The notes beneath the pieces are model-generated. The model ran no database searches and had not been told where the DNA came from. It was given only the letters and a program-made list of their open reading frames with translations. 64,000 bases of DNA from Sipunculus nudus (lineage: Eukaryota; Annelida; Sipuncula; Golfingiida; Sipunculidae): the NCBI GenBank assembly GCA_026874595.1, contig CM049313.1:72720659-72784658 (forward strand), read 5' to 3'. Shown here piece after piece: positions 23,400 to 39,694 of this stretch (its first letter is position 1; each line of letters opens with the position of its first letter). The translations under genes and the position numbers were made by a program.

Positions 23400-26030
23400 G
23401 CACCTGTCAAAAAATGTTTTGGTTTTCAGGTATTTCTTCCCCCTTACCATCTATTATCATTAAGAGAAGACATTTCAGTTTTCATTGTACTGATTGAGCG
23501 CCCCCCCCCCCCCCTTTAAATTGCAGTTTCTGGACAGCACTGTAAACCCTCATGAGAAAGGTTGTTGGCATTCTTGTTAAAAATGATATTTTAAATGAGT
23601 CAAAATGTTTAATTTTCATTTAAATGTAGATAAAAACATGATGCAGGAAAAAAAACAAGAAATGGGTTTTGAGATATTGTCATCTGGTTTAATATTAATC
23701 TACTTAAAAAATGAATAAAAAGTTACAACATATGTATATTATCAGGGAGAACACTTTACCAGGTTTAAAATGTTACTTAATGGGGTCTATTGTGAATCTA
23801 AAACACCATTTGAAAAGATTTAAGATCAAGTTTTTCTTTTTACGATTATGCAACCTTAAGAGCTCTTCCTCAATGCACACAGTAGGAGAGTGTGCAGATT
23901 CTGAATGGATAAGAAACACTAACACACACACACCATTTTATGACCCACTCTTAATCAAAGGTTTACAGCTGTGGATGTTTATGTATTTATCAAGTGTATC
24001 AGATAACACATAAATACAATTAGTACTTGGCACAGACTAGGTGTACCAGAATGTTCCTTATCGACACTGGCTTAGAGTTTGTAAAAATTCTAGAATCTTC
24101 TAGAGCTTTATCATTGTGATGACGTCGTAAACGAGGGATCAGTTACAGAATTCAGTGTCGCAAAGAGGAATTGGTAATAAATGGAGAGCAATTATTATCA
24201 GTCTGTGTAGGTGTCACTTGGCTGATAAATTATTCATTAGATCAGTTCTGTTTGTAAAACACTAAAATTTTCTTGATGTTAAAGTTCATGCATGTGTTAT
24301 TCTTTTTGGTGCAGTTAATATTTTATGATCACTATTAGTCTATATATTACATTCTGCATGATCTGTAGCAGCACCATTTTCCTCACACTTAAAGATTGTC
24401 TTGAAGGTCAAATTTTAGTACTGTGCTTTGTTGATAAAGCAAGTTGGAAATGGTCTGAGAAATTCCTAGTTAGAAAAGGAAGCCACAACCTGGTGGAAAT
24501 TTCCAAAATGAAAAAAAAAAAATATCTGCTGAAGGCAATTTGAATTATAGGACTTGATGAGGCCTTTTTTTAATGGGATCAGCCATATGATCCATTCAGG
24601 GAGGTCGTGATATTTACCCATAATGCCAAAAATGACCTCAGCTGACGTTCAAACAGTTATCCTGTCAGTCTGAGGTCAGACTGCTACTGTTGTGCAGACA
24701 AACTGTGTACATGTACAAGGTCATTTGTTAGTATATATATTTGTAAAACTTATCCATGGGTGAGAGTGCAACAGACTCGGTGTTTGCCATGTACCTTATA
24801 TATCTGACAGGTACAAAGATCAAGCATGTTTACCACTCTGCTGTCATCACGCCACATCATTGGTGATGTCATGATCAACTAAAATGATGATTGTGGTCAT
24901 GATTCAGGAAAGAAGGTCTGGGGATTACTTGTGTCAGCCTGATCTCTTGTGTACACATAAATTACCCTGTGTCAATATCACATGCTGTGGGTCATGTAAA
25001 ATAGAGCACTCAGAAACCATGTAACAAAACTTTTACAGAATGACTGTGCGAGTTTCCATCCATACAGTGGATCTATATAAAAATCATGATGTTTATATCA
25101 GCTAATTTGTGTGTATTTTTTTTAAATACTGCAAAGAATGAACCCTGGTAAATCCTAATACAGTTTCATACATAATAAAATTCTATCCCGCTTTTACACC
25201 TCTGCAGAATAAGCATGTTAACTTGCATTATATAAAGGTATATCAATGATTTTTCTATTGGTTTCCTAGGTCAGGTCATGACCAGATTAAAATTCAATTA
25301 CTTGTAGTTTGCGGGAAATCCTTTAGTAATAATAATTTAAGGGGAGTGCAAGCTTTGATTTGAATGACTGAAAGCTTATTCATAATGCCTACTAATTATG
25401 GTCCACACAAATGATTGACCTCTGTGCTAATGAGTCACAGCTATTAAAATATGAAATGTTATGCTCCTGCAATGATATTGATCCTTTGTCAGGTGTGCAG
25501 GTATGTATAGTAGCGTTTTCATTGTAATTTACATAAAGACACAGCTTCCTAATACCAGCTTTTAATTATTCATGTGCTTTAATACTTGGCGTAAAAGCTT
25601 TTACATTCCAGTGATCGTTAAAAGAACAAAAAATGTTAACTGTCTCTTTGACAAGAAATAAAATTGTTTGTGTGAATATAAACCATTTGTTGTAATGTTA
25701 TTCTGTGACAAAAAAACATGAAACCTTTTCATGTGAATGATTAATAAACCATTTGTTGAACATTTTGATTAACTTTTATATTTTACACAAAATCAAAGCA
25801 CCCCCCCCCCCCCTGACATGTAATTTGCTCATATTACAGCCCCGGGTAACAGAGGTGTAACAATGCATTTCTGAAGAAACAATGCATTGAATTTCAAGCC
25901 CTTGATTATATTGTAATCGATTATTAACCTCTTGAAAGATTCATTTCAATCATTTTTTTTTTTCTATCTTTAAGCACAGGCTATAGAATAACTAAAGAAA
26001 TCAAGAGTAACCATGACATTCATGTTCCTG
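23400..26030. other. Gene-free intergenic stretch
   Basis: AT-rich, with C14 at 23501-23514 and C13 at 25801-25813. Open frames are short and not family-like. Nothing else supported. Confidence 0.5.
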
Positions 26031-26037
26031 TGAGTTA

Positions 26038-26362
26038 GGCCAAAAAAAAAATAAAAGGTATAATTTTAAACCCCCGCATTAAAAATTTTTATTTTGATTT
26101 TTAATTAATACTTACCAATTTTGAGCTCCAGCCGCTCGGACATTTCTTTCAAGAAGATAAAATTGTACAATTTCTATAAAATTTCTTTTGGTATGTAGTG
26201 CTTTTACAGGTTAAGCAAAAAAATATGTTATTATCATGCTTTTACCTTATCATCTGACATTTTAATCGGAACATACATTAAAATTAAAAGTAAAAAACCA
26301 CCCGCCTGCATTGATTTCTGAAAAAAAGTGCCTGAGAACCAAACCTTATTTTTTGTTTGGCC
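26038..26362. mobile_element. PIF/Harbinger-type MITE, copy 2 (325 bp)
   Basis: Ends GGCCAAAAAAAAAATAAAAGG and ...ATTTTTTGTTTGGCC; flanked by TTA (26035-26037 and 26363-26365). The internal block 'tttcaagaagataaaat' matches copies 1 and 3. It has inserted beside or into the 3' part of a LINE fragment. Confidence 0.8.
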
Positions 26363-26421
26363 TTACATGTATTAAAATTTTTACTGCGACTAAAAGTTTC
26401 AAAGATAAAAAATGACCACGA

Positions 26422-26662
26422 TTAATAATTATATACCGGTAATAAAATTCCATTTTCCAGTTCATTCATTTTCCCAAATAAGTAGTCTTTGCAGTTTTTC
26501 ATAAATAATTTCTTACTGTTAGAAGTTTTAATATTTGATGGCAATTCATTCCATAATATTATTCCATTGAATTTAAAACTGTATTTACCCCGAGTTTTGA
26601 CTTGAGGCATTATTTAAGCTTGCTTACTTCTTCTTGTGTTATAAGAATGTCTAACAGATTCT
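26422..26662 (-). pseudogene. C-terminal fragment of a non-LTR retrotransposon reverse transcriptase (LINE ORF2 tail)
   Basis: Read on the minus strand from 26662, the frame gives ESVRHSYNTRRSKQA, an in-frame TAA, then MPQVKTRGKYSFKFNGIILW and NELPSNIKTSNSKKLF. HxYNTR followed by a KxSFxxxGxxLWNxLP segment is the typical extreme C-terminus of CR1/Jockey/RTE-like LINE proteins. No catalytic reverse-transcriptase domain is present, a stop interrupts it, and a MITE-like element begins at about 26701, so it is a dead 5'-truncated or broken copy. Confidence 0.7.
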
Positions 26663-26700
26663 ACATTTCAGCTTTTTAAAATCACTCTGTCTTAAGCCGC

Positions 26701-26934
26701 GTGTCCACTTGTACGGATACGGTGCGTCTGCGGTGCGGATACGTATGCGGAAGTTTTGTTTTGTGCGTGTGTGTCCATTAGTTACGTTTTTCAGTGCTTT
26801 TTTACGTCTTTTACCCTCTTTCACCTCTACAAAATGGCACCTTCCGCATGCGTTTCCGTACCCGTGGCTACGTGGTCCGGTTTTCAAAAAACGTATCCGT
26901 TTCCGCACGCCCTCCGCACCGCATAAGTGGACAC
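26701..26934. mobile_element. CpG-rich MITE with GTGTCCACTT inverted ends
   Basis: GTGTCCACTT at 26701-26710 is exactly inverted at 26925-26934, and the adjoining 'ggatacggtgcg' and 'cgcaccgc' blocks also pair. The interior is unusually CpG-rich (tacggatac, cgtatccg, ccgcatgcg) for this AT-rich region. No target duplication confirmed. Open frames on both strands reflect the palindromic sequence. Confidence 0.6.
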
Positions 26935-27430
26935 ACTCCTTCTTTATTCCATATGCGCGACACGCAGCTTTAACTTAAGCTTTGTCTATTTCAAACAATT
27001 CTGACAAAACATACCATTTTATTTTGAGCAGTCTGAAGCCTAGTCTTCAGTTTTTTTTATGAATAAATGGACCATATAGTGTGAAAAACGCTAGAAAAAT
27101 GTCAGAAAAGTAATAGTTATAAGGAAATGACTTAGACAAATCACAAATTTAACCGAAATCTACAGTCTACACTTATGCCATGGCAATTCAAGCGCCTGTG
27201 CCCTAAATCCAGCTTTGTAGAATTATCTAATCCAACCTATTTTTGCTACACTGTCGATTCGTTTGTCCGTCATGATCATCCATAATTAGATCTGATGATA
27301 TGCCACACTATTGCTGATTGTTGGCGGTGTCGTTGTGTTTGCAAGCTCTGAGTCTGTGCCAACCAGGTAAAGTCCAAATCAATATTGCACTGGTATTTGC
27401 CTTGGTGCAAGGCTGAGAATTACACACCTG

Positions 27431-27752
27431 GGGTGTGTTGCAATAAGGTGACTTAAGTCATGTAGGGGACTTAAGCCCAGGGGCATCTGAGTGTCACCAT
27501 GGTAACCATTATGACGTCACAATTGTAATCATGGTATTTAGGCCCCCAACTGGGCTTAAGTCCTGTAAAATGTTATTGCAACAGGCCCCAGGGGTGTGTT
27601 GCAATAAGGTGACTTAAGTCATGTAGGTGACTTAAGCCCAGGATCATCTGTGTGTCACCATGGTAACCATTATGACGTCACAATTGTAACCATGGTATTT
27701 AGGCCCCAAACTGGGCTTAAGTCCAGTAAAATGTTATTGCAACAGGCCCCAG
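27431..27752. mobile_element. Doubled hairpin MITE, two 161-bp units in tandem
   Basis: Units start GGGTGTGTTGCAATAAGG at 27431 and 27592 and end TTATTGCAACAGGCCCC. Within each unit the ends are inverted (TGTTGCAATAA / TTATTGCAACA; GACTTAAGTC / ACTGGGCTTAAGTCC). Each unit carries a perfect TGACGTCA (27512-27519, 27673-27680) and CCATGGTAACCAT. The two units are almost identical, so the doubling looks recent. Confidence 0.75.
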
Positions 27753-27759
27753 GTGACCA

Positions 27760-28690
27760 GGGCTCCATACTCAGCCTTGAATATGTTCTTACGAAATATC
27801 GTAGCGGTCCTTCTGATTTATCAGAAGGAAAGAATAAAAGAGTAATTAAGAATAAGATGCAGCTTAAACTATGTTCACTCTACCTATATATCCTTTATAT
27901 ATCAGTTTCCATACATGTGGAGTCTCCTGTTTATGTTATATATGATATAACAGCATTTTATCATGAAGAGAAGAGCAGAAGACCATCACTGACACAGCCA
28001 TGTTGCTGAGGCATGAACTCTGGTCACCCATGACCTGACCTGTGACCTGACCTCTGGTGTACCAGAGTAATTTATTGCTAATAAATCTATTAAAAAAATC
28101 TTATTTCATGAATTATACTTATGAGTAAATGATAATATATGGCTACAATAAGTCCTTTATAAGTTTATGGCTATATCTTTTAAGGTTTTAACAAATTTGC
28201 CTATGGAAGTTATGGAAACAATATTTAATATAATTTATTTGGAACAATAATCAGAGGACAACTTTTCTCATATCAATAAGGTCAAGGACAGGGTAATGTG
28301 ACAAAAGATAAACATGACCGCATGGCAGGCTAAAAAAAACCAACAGGAGTTGAAATCTTAACAATTTCCTTATAAGGGCACTTCTACATAATTTATTTTT
28401 ATTCCAGAACAGTTTATAGGCCATTATTGGTAAGAAATTTGCTAAATTGCCTACATTTTCTCTGTTTATTTTGCAAATATCCCAATATACCTCTGCTACG
28501 CTTTTCCATAAGAGGATCCCCATAACTGAATTCTCATTTCAGTTATGAACCAATAACAACACTGGTATTTGCCAGTTCTGAACGTCATGCCAGACAACCG
28601 AAGTACCGAGCCCAAGACATACTTTATGTAAACACGCTTCACTTGGGTTTGAGCCAATTTGAGACTAATCCCATTCACTAATATGAGGGT
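27760..28690. other. Gene-free stretch upstream of the polyubiquitin promoter
   Basis: Contains a CCTGACC/TGACCT-rich patch at about 28025-28060; otherwise AT-rich. No exon supported. Confidence 0.5.
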
Positions 28691-28693
28691 AAC

Positions 28694-28898
28694 TTCCGGA
28701 ATACAAGCATACGTTCGTCGAACGTACTGCCGAACATCATGAACAAACTACACGTGTTCGACCAAGTTTCAACAGGTCAGCTCGTGACGTCACCCTGACT
28801 AAGCATATACTGATGGCATGTTCCAGAAATAGCACCCAATAGAAGCGTTGCACTTGGTTCTAGAATATTCATTATCTACGTCACAAACCATATATATA
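28694..28898 (+). promoter_or_regulatory. Polyubiquitin promoter with heat-shock, CRE, CCAAT and TATA elements
   Basis: A perfect three-module heat-shock element TTCTAGAATATTC (nTTCnnGAAnnTTCn) at 28858-28870 lies about 20 bp before TATATATA (28891-28898). Two-module sites TTCCGGAA (28694-28701) and TTCCAGAA (28821-28828), a CACGTG E-box (28751-28756), a perfect CRE TGACGTCA (28785-28792) and CCAAT (28836-28840) lie further upstream. Polyubiquitin genes are classically heat- and stress-inducible, so HSF control is expected; the site content is seen, the regulation is inference. Confidence 0.75.
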
Positions 28899-28920
28899 CC
28901 GAGCCGCACTGCGCAGTGAT

Positions 28921-28989
28921 CAGACTAACACAAAGTGAGAACACATACAAAGCGGCACTGTGAAGCAATTCTGTGAAGCAAAACAGAAC
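28921..28989 (+). other. Polyubiquitin non-coding exon 1 (5' UTR)
   Basis: An initiator-like TCAGACT is about 30 bp after the TATA box, so transcription should start near 28920. The exon ends at AACAGAAC|GTAAGT (28989/28990), a consensus donor. No ATG is present in it. The first exon being untranslated with the intron just before the ATG is the usual polyubiquitin layout in animals. Confidence 0.65.
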
Positions 28990-32753
<3,764 letters not shown>

Positions 32754-33048
32754 TTTGCATAATTCAAAAGTGATGTGTTCAGATGGACTACTGCATACAA
32801 AGACTTATTATGAAACTTTGAAACGGCTCTAAGTCATTTTTATTTTGCTCTGCCCTTTCGTATATCAATTTTTAAAACTGTTCATTGAAACAAATTCAGG
32901 ATATACTGTCGTACATGTTTTTAAAGTGCATTCCAGAGTACTTGTTTTCCGTAACACTTTTGAAATTAGGTAAAATTTATTTTCCAAGCAAGTTTAACGG
33001 CCCAAAACGCACTTTTGTAACGTCTTTCAAGTCTGAAACTATCATCGT

Positions 33049-33054
33049 AATAAA
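33049..33054 (+). terminator. Candidate polyadenylation signal of polyubiquitin
   Basis: First AATAAA after the stop codon, giving a 3' UTR of roughly 320 nt. Cleavage site not defined. Confidence 0.5.
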
Positions 33055-33059
33055 TTGTG

Positions 33060-33770
33060 CTAAATTAATTGGATTTGCGTTTCATATGAAACATTTTAGA
33101 ATACGGTGGTATGAATTTTGCATAATTTTACCCTATATCCATAATTTTCTTAATATTGTCTTGTTTCCTTTAATGTGCAGATCTTATGGAAACACTTTGC
33201 ATGAGATCTGTTGAATATGCATGGATCAGAACGAGTGGTGGCATGGTTAACGGTGAAACGCGGCAGAAAGTGTAATGAAAACGTGCAAACCGGTATTTTA
33301 ATCTCAGCTTGCTGACCCCCGGGTTTTCCTCCGTATACAGTCTCACCCTGCCCGCCGCAAGTACCCGGTTCAGCACAAATTAAGGTTCTTGCTAATACAA
33401 ATTAATTAATTAAAAAAAAAATTAAATAAAAGCTCTAACTTAAATCATATATAATACCAGTTGTTGAAAGACTGGTTGCATGCCTGAGCCTATAAGGAGG
33501 AGTCTGAATGATATTTACACTAAACCTCCCTTAATCTCAAGTCGACCTAAATTGTTAGTTCCATCATTAGATTTGTTGACGATTAAAAGATTAAAAACGA
33601 CCGATGACCAATATTATAGATAATTTAACGAACCATCTGTATATATTACCGTGAAATATTCTGTATATATAGACTTGTACCTATATATATTGACAGTAAA
33701 TGCACCTCCCAGTGGCGGATCCAGAGAGGGTTCCAGGGCGTCTGGACTTTTTGAAGCCAAAACAACCTTT
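33060..33770. other. Gene-free stretch after polyubiquitin
   Basis: No exon seen. Ends with a CAGTGGCGGATCCAGAG motif (33711-33727), a terminus-like sequence found beside many dispersed repeats, with weaker relatives at about 4488 and 6508. Confidence 0.45.
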
Positions 33771-36700
33771 TTAGCTCAGCTGACTGTCATCTGAGCTATA
33801 TAGTCGTGGTCCATTGTCCGTCGTCTGTCCGTCCGTCCGTCCGTCCGTAAGACTGGCACGTTTCGAAAACGTAAGACCTAGGAATCCAAAATTCGGCATA
33901 ATGTTAGATGTCCCCAAGATCTCTTACAAAGCCGAAAACTAGGTCTTTTCGACTTTGTTCCTTTGAGAAATTAAGGAAAAACCTCAATTTTTTTATTAAA
34001 AACCTATTTTCACACTTCAGGACTGCCTAATATCAAAACTACTCATCTGTTTTTCCTCATATTTACCATAAATATTCCTCTATATAGTTCCTATGTACAT
34101 TCAAGAAATTATGTCTGTATTATATAATTTAAAAAAGTTATGGACCCAAACAATGTATTTTGTAAAAAATCAGGAAAGATATTTGATCACTTAACACAAA
34201 ACATATTACAGCTATGGACCTTTTTTCCAGTAATATAACTTTAATTAATCCAAATTAAATTGTATACCCAAAATTAGATGAAAATCTTTTAAATTTTTTA
34301 AAATATTAATAAAAATAAAAAATTGGTACCTTAAATTTTGTCCAACTTTGACCATGGCACGTTTTTTTCCTGTAGGTACTGTGGATTTAATTTTCACAGC
34401 ATGTTATTGTTACCTTTTCAACTGTTAACTCAAAAAATTTGAAACCAGTTGATCAAAAACTGTAGATTTTATTCAAGTTTTCAAGCACCATGTAACATAT
34501 TGTTTACATCAAGCTAGTGTTGCAGTTTGCAAGAGCTCAGCGCCCCAGCTTCAGCTCTTAGTTCCTTAAATTCGGCATACAGGTAGATGTCTCCAAAATC
34601 CCCTACCATGCCAAGAATTTGGTCACTAGGACTTGATACCTTCAAGATATTAATGAAAAACTTCATTTTTCCATTACAAACCCATTGTTACACTTCAGGA
34701 CTGCCTAATATCAAAACCACTGATCTGACTTTAATCATAAATAATATACATATTTTTCATTCTCTATGCACATGCCAGAATGATGTCAGTATTGCGTAAT
34801 TGTTTTAAGTTATGGGCCCAAACATAATGCACTTTGTAAAAAATCAAGAAATATATTTACGTCCTTAACAAGGGGATTGCTGAAGCTAGAGATTTTTTGT
34901 CAGGGATGTAACATTATTTAATCAAGATTCAATTGAATACCCAAAATTAGTTATGAATTTTTCAAATTTTATAAGTTATTAGTATATATGTAAAATTAGT
35001 AACTTAAATTTTCCCCAACTTTGACCATGGCACGTTTGTTTCCTGTGAGCACTGTTGATATAATTTTCATATCATGCACACATAAGGATTTCAGCATTTA
35101 AGTTTAGAAAGCTGAAAGAAATTGGCCAAAAATTGTAGCTTTTATTAATGTTTTCATGAGACCCTGTCAGACTTTGGCTCTCTCCAGCCCCTCTTGAGTC
35201 ACCTGTATGTTGACCTTGTTGAACTTTCAGCAAATTATGCATGCTTGAGGCGAGGCATACACGGGAATCCAGGCAGCTTATGGCCAGCCACAGTTGATCC
35301 AGGTGTCCAACCCAACTCATCTAGTAGTTTTAACCAACTACATAACAATAAACAAATTAATAAATTTTTATTGGTTTTTAATAAAAAATTAAAGAAAAAT
35401 AGAAAAGGAATTTGTTAGTTTATAATAACAGGAAATTAACTTGCAGTTACTGATGATATAAGAATCTTGTATCGATGATTAGAATGTCACGTATTCCAAA
35501 TAACACCATGCAGTCACCTATGGTATTTTTCAGTTCAATTTTAATGATGAAGTAAATCATATCATTCATTACTAATCATTAGGGATCATATGATGGAAAT
35601 TATTGATAGAAAAAGATGCAGTTGATAATATTAATCTAGATTCCTACTGTGTCTAGTGTGTACATTGATGTGAAATTAGTCCAAAATGAATTTATTACAG
35701 TTATTTTTTAATATAAATAAAAACCATTAAACCAGGTACTTATGATCATTATTTAAATGTGTGAATTTTGTATATTCTGGATTCTCAACATCATTGTTTG
35801 GTGAAAACTGAATAAATACCAGACATGGTGCGAATACTTTGTAATTGTATTTAAATACGAATATGATTATGTACTCCATTATAAAATTTCTTGCATAAAG
35901 AATGGGAATTCAGGTAAAAATGAAAGTATATGAATACCAGTGCAAATACTTTCAAAATGTATTCATGAATGCATTCATGGATATATTCTTCAATATTATT
36001 TTAATAATCATTTCAGTTGTATTACACTTTAATAAAATCATATGATTCTCTTATTATTTTTAATAAAAATTATATTTGGGACAATATTTAAAATTTTTTT
36101 TTTAATTAATAGTTAAACCCTTTTATATTCTGCTTATAAGTTATATGGCCAAGTCAAAATCTGTGTGACAATAGTACTTCATTTGTTAATAAAATAAATG
36201 AAATCAATCCTCTTCACTGTCTCCAAAGGTACTATCAAAATCATACATAAGCTAAACAACAACAACTCATAATACAGCTTATATTTATTACCACACAAAA
36301 CCAGCATGTGCCTCATTTCTAAATAATATTTTTTATCATATAAAACAGCTCAGCGTCGTGACCCATAGGTCCCTTGTTTCCTGTAAGTACTGTTGATTTA
36401 ATTTTCACAGCATGTATACATAAGGATTTGATCTGTTAAAATCTGAAATTTGAAAATAAAAGCTGCAAAATTAGGCTAGTTATTGAATTTTTTGGAGGCT
36501 CTTGTTGTATTCCCTTACATTGTCAAGCAGTCCACTTTGATGACTGTAGGTCATTCAGTGCACATCTCTATGCTCCCCAGGCTGTTGGCATAATTTTAGA
36601 TGTCCCCAAAATCTCCTACCATACCGAAAATTGGGTCATTAGGACTTCGTTCCTTCGAGATATTAAGGAAAAAAAAAATCCGTTTTCCACAAAAAAAAAA

Positions 36701-38862
36701 AAAAAACCATTGTTACACTTCAAGGCTGCCTAATATCAAAACCACTTATCTGTTTTAATCGTATTTAGTATTCACATTCTTTCATACATTTTCTATGAAC
36801 ATACCAAAAATTAGGTCAGTATTGGGTATTATTTTGAAGTTATTGGCCAAAACATAATGCAATTTTTAAAAAAAATCAGGAAATATATTTACTCACCTAA
36901 CATGAGAATTGCTGAACCTAGAGACTTTTTTTCTGGAATATAACTTTATTTAATCAAGATTCAATTGTTTACCCAAAATTAGATCTGAATTTTGCAAATT
37001 TTTCAAGTTATTAGCATAAATAAAAAATCAATACCTTAAATTTTGTCCAACTTTGGCACTGTTGATTTAATTTTCACAGCATATATACATAAGGATTTAA
37101 TCTTTTAAAATCTGAAATTTCAAAGAAATTGATTCGAAAGAATAGCTTTTATTCATGTTTTCATACACCATGTCAAGTGCCGTTTACATCTAGCCCACCT
37201 AGTAGTACAGCCTTCACTTGCATTATGTAACCCACCCCAGGCAGCTTGCCTTGCCCCAGCTTGGCCACTACTAGCAGGCTTCCCCTCTGCCCTGCACTAA
37301 CCCCCCCCCCCCACCCCACCCCCCCAGCTGGTGCATAAAGTAGATGAATGTTATAATTTTCTGTATTTTATTTTATTCTTGGACATGCTACAATTTAGAT
37401 TTTGTATTGTACCACCAGGGTTACAATGATTAAAGTGTACATTTAATTATGTCCACAAAGTGGTATATTGCTATGAAAGTGTGGATGTTCATGAGATAAG
37501 TAATTCCTTACTTCAGAAGAGTGAAAACTTCACCAGGTGTGAAATTGACTATTAATTCCAGTAATAAATTAAAACTGGGATAGTAATTAGCACAATGATA
37601 TTGTTTGTCCCTCATTCAACCAACAGTGTGTATACTTTATTTGAAAAGATGTTTTATTTTATCAAATTTACTTTTATTTTATTTTGGTGAATAAAATTAA
37701 GCATGTACTGAAAACTCCGATGTGCAAAACTTTTTAATAGTGATTCAAGGAATATTCTTGTAGATGCCATGTTGTGGCATTATTTTCTTTTAAATTCAGT
37801 TTAAACATTTATGATTTAAAAATAATAAAATATATGTGTATGCATAATATGACCCAATATGAGCTACACTCTGGATATATGATGATTGCAACTTTTGCAA
37901 CAATTCTAATATTTTAACTTATAGTTTCAGTTTTTTACTCTGTATATATAATGAATGCAACTTTTGCAACAATTCTAATATTTTAACTTATATTTTCAGG
38001 TATTTTTATTAAAAATTTATAAAACCTGTAAATAAAAAAATGATTCAGATAAAAACTTCTTAATGGAAAAAGTGGATATGCTTAAAAAAAATAGGATTAT
38101 ATAAACTTAAATGCATTATTCCCTTGAAAGTGAAATAGTAGGAGGCCCCCTTTCCTCTTAGCTTTTCATATTCTTATATAAATGAAAAACATTACAATAG
38201 AATATTTCTACATCCACCTTCATGCTGCCCTCACTTTTCCCTTCTCCGAACCCCATCCCAAAGTCAGCCTCAGTAAGCAAGAACAAGATGAATCAGATAT
38301 ATTCATACTTTAATATTTTGTATAACTATTCGTCCATAGGTACCTATGTACATGCCGGAAATTATGTCAATATTGTGTAATATGTAGACATAGTGGGCAT
38401 CACAATAATGTACCTAGTCAAGACTAAAAAGATATTGTGTCATAGAGTCACAAATTCATAAATCACTTCATCAGCATAGTTAATCATAACATCATATCTG
38501 TCAAATTGAAAGCTTGCAGACTACCATACAGTTTTAGATCTTTCAACAAATAGCCTTATCATCATTCTACTACTGCTAATTACTGCTGTCATTGTATTCA
38601 TATTTGCTCAAATATATCACAATTTTCAACCCCTCCTAAATAAATAAAAAATAAACCACTATATTTGACTCTATTAATCCATCAGTCAGGTAATTTCATT
38701 TATCATTTACTCACATATTACATTACATTCCTTTATAATAGCCCAACATGTCCATGATATTCATAAGCTTTATCGACTCGATATAGTATCACAGTGGAGA
38801 AACATTTATAGTCCAATCACGATCAGCTGAGCGCCGTGACCCATGGGTCCCTTGTTTTTAGT
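33771..38862. repeat. Repeat block with TTAGCTCAGCTGACT start and multiple ~650-bp units
   Basis: Begins TTAGCTCAGCTGACTGTC followed by a (GTCC)n tract (33815-33849). The sequence TCAGCTGAGCGCCGTGACCC at 38824 closes it, and a near copy of that motif lies at 36346. Between them, related units are recognisable by 'cggcataatgttagatgtcc' (33895, 34571, 36587) and 'tttaattttcacagcatg' (34391, about 35060, 36404, 37073). The inverted AGCTCAGCTGA ends suggest a non-autonomous DNA element, possibly two nested copies. No coding frame is credible. I associate this repeat with bivalves from memory. Confidence 0.55.
37876..37990. repeat. Short direct duplication
   Basis: 'gcaacttttgcaacaattct' followed by 'aatattttaacttata' occurs twice about 68 bp apart, near identical; a local duplication inside the AT-rich block. 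Confidence 0.7.
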
Positions 38863-39635
38863 TGGTACATTTTCGTTGCATGCACAAGATTGATTTTAAT
38901 GCTGTCCAGTCTTTTGTGCCCTGTCTTTCCTACATCTTTGGCAAACTGGAATATTTGATGTCGATTATGCAAATATATATATGCAATGGATTTAACCGAT
39001 AATGAAAGAAAACGACGAATCATCGATAAAATCAATTAACTGGCACAAAGTTGGTTTGCTAATGCGCTTGTGATTTTTATTCGGCAACAAATCGATTATA
39101 TAGTATAGTACAGTTACACAAAATATGGTAATACATATATATGCTAATATAAAAATACAAAACACCCTGTGGAAAAAAACCCTGTTATGCGTAAAATTCT
39201 TTCATCCTTGCATGCATAAGGGCTAATTTATACAGTAAATATATCAGCCGATATATTTAATGAATATGAAATGTAAATTATATGTATAACCCCAATAAGT
39301 AATAATAATGATAATAAATCAAAATGATACTGTGCATCGGCAATCTACACGAAGGATAATTTTTACACCAAATAGCGCAGATGGTACTAGGAGACTCCAT
39401 TTTTAAAAGGAGTATATGTCACTCAACAAGTGGAGTGAAGAGGCGCTCAGGGACATTTGTAGGGATCCGATGTAGTTACATGCTGTATGGTTGTCTTATA
39501 TAAATAGCGAAAACACTCTTAAAGCTTGCTTTGAGTGACGCTTTATTTTCATAAATGTCTTATATAGTACGACGGGGATGGACCAAATTATATAGATAAT
39601 ATATATAGGATTGACTCCTGACATCAGAGTCGTTA

Positions 39636-39640
<5 letters not shown>
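38863..39640. other. Gene-free stretch
   Basis: AT-rich with no recognised exon or element boundary, running into a (TG)n(TA)n tract. Confidence 0.5.

Positions 39641-39690
<50 letters not shown>
39641..39690. repeat. (TG)n(TA)n microsatellite
   Basis: GT repeat followed by about 20 TA units; the solo LTR starts immediately after it. Confidence 0.9.

Positions 39691-39694
<4 letters not shown>

Noticed and set aside
26651-26978. Open frames on both strands at the CpG-rich MITE
   Set aside because: Overlapping frames arise from its inverted-repeat composition; no domain resemblance.
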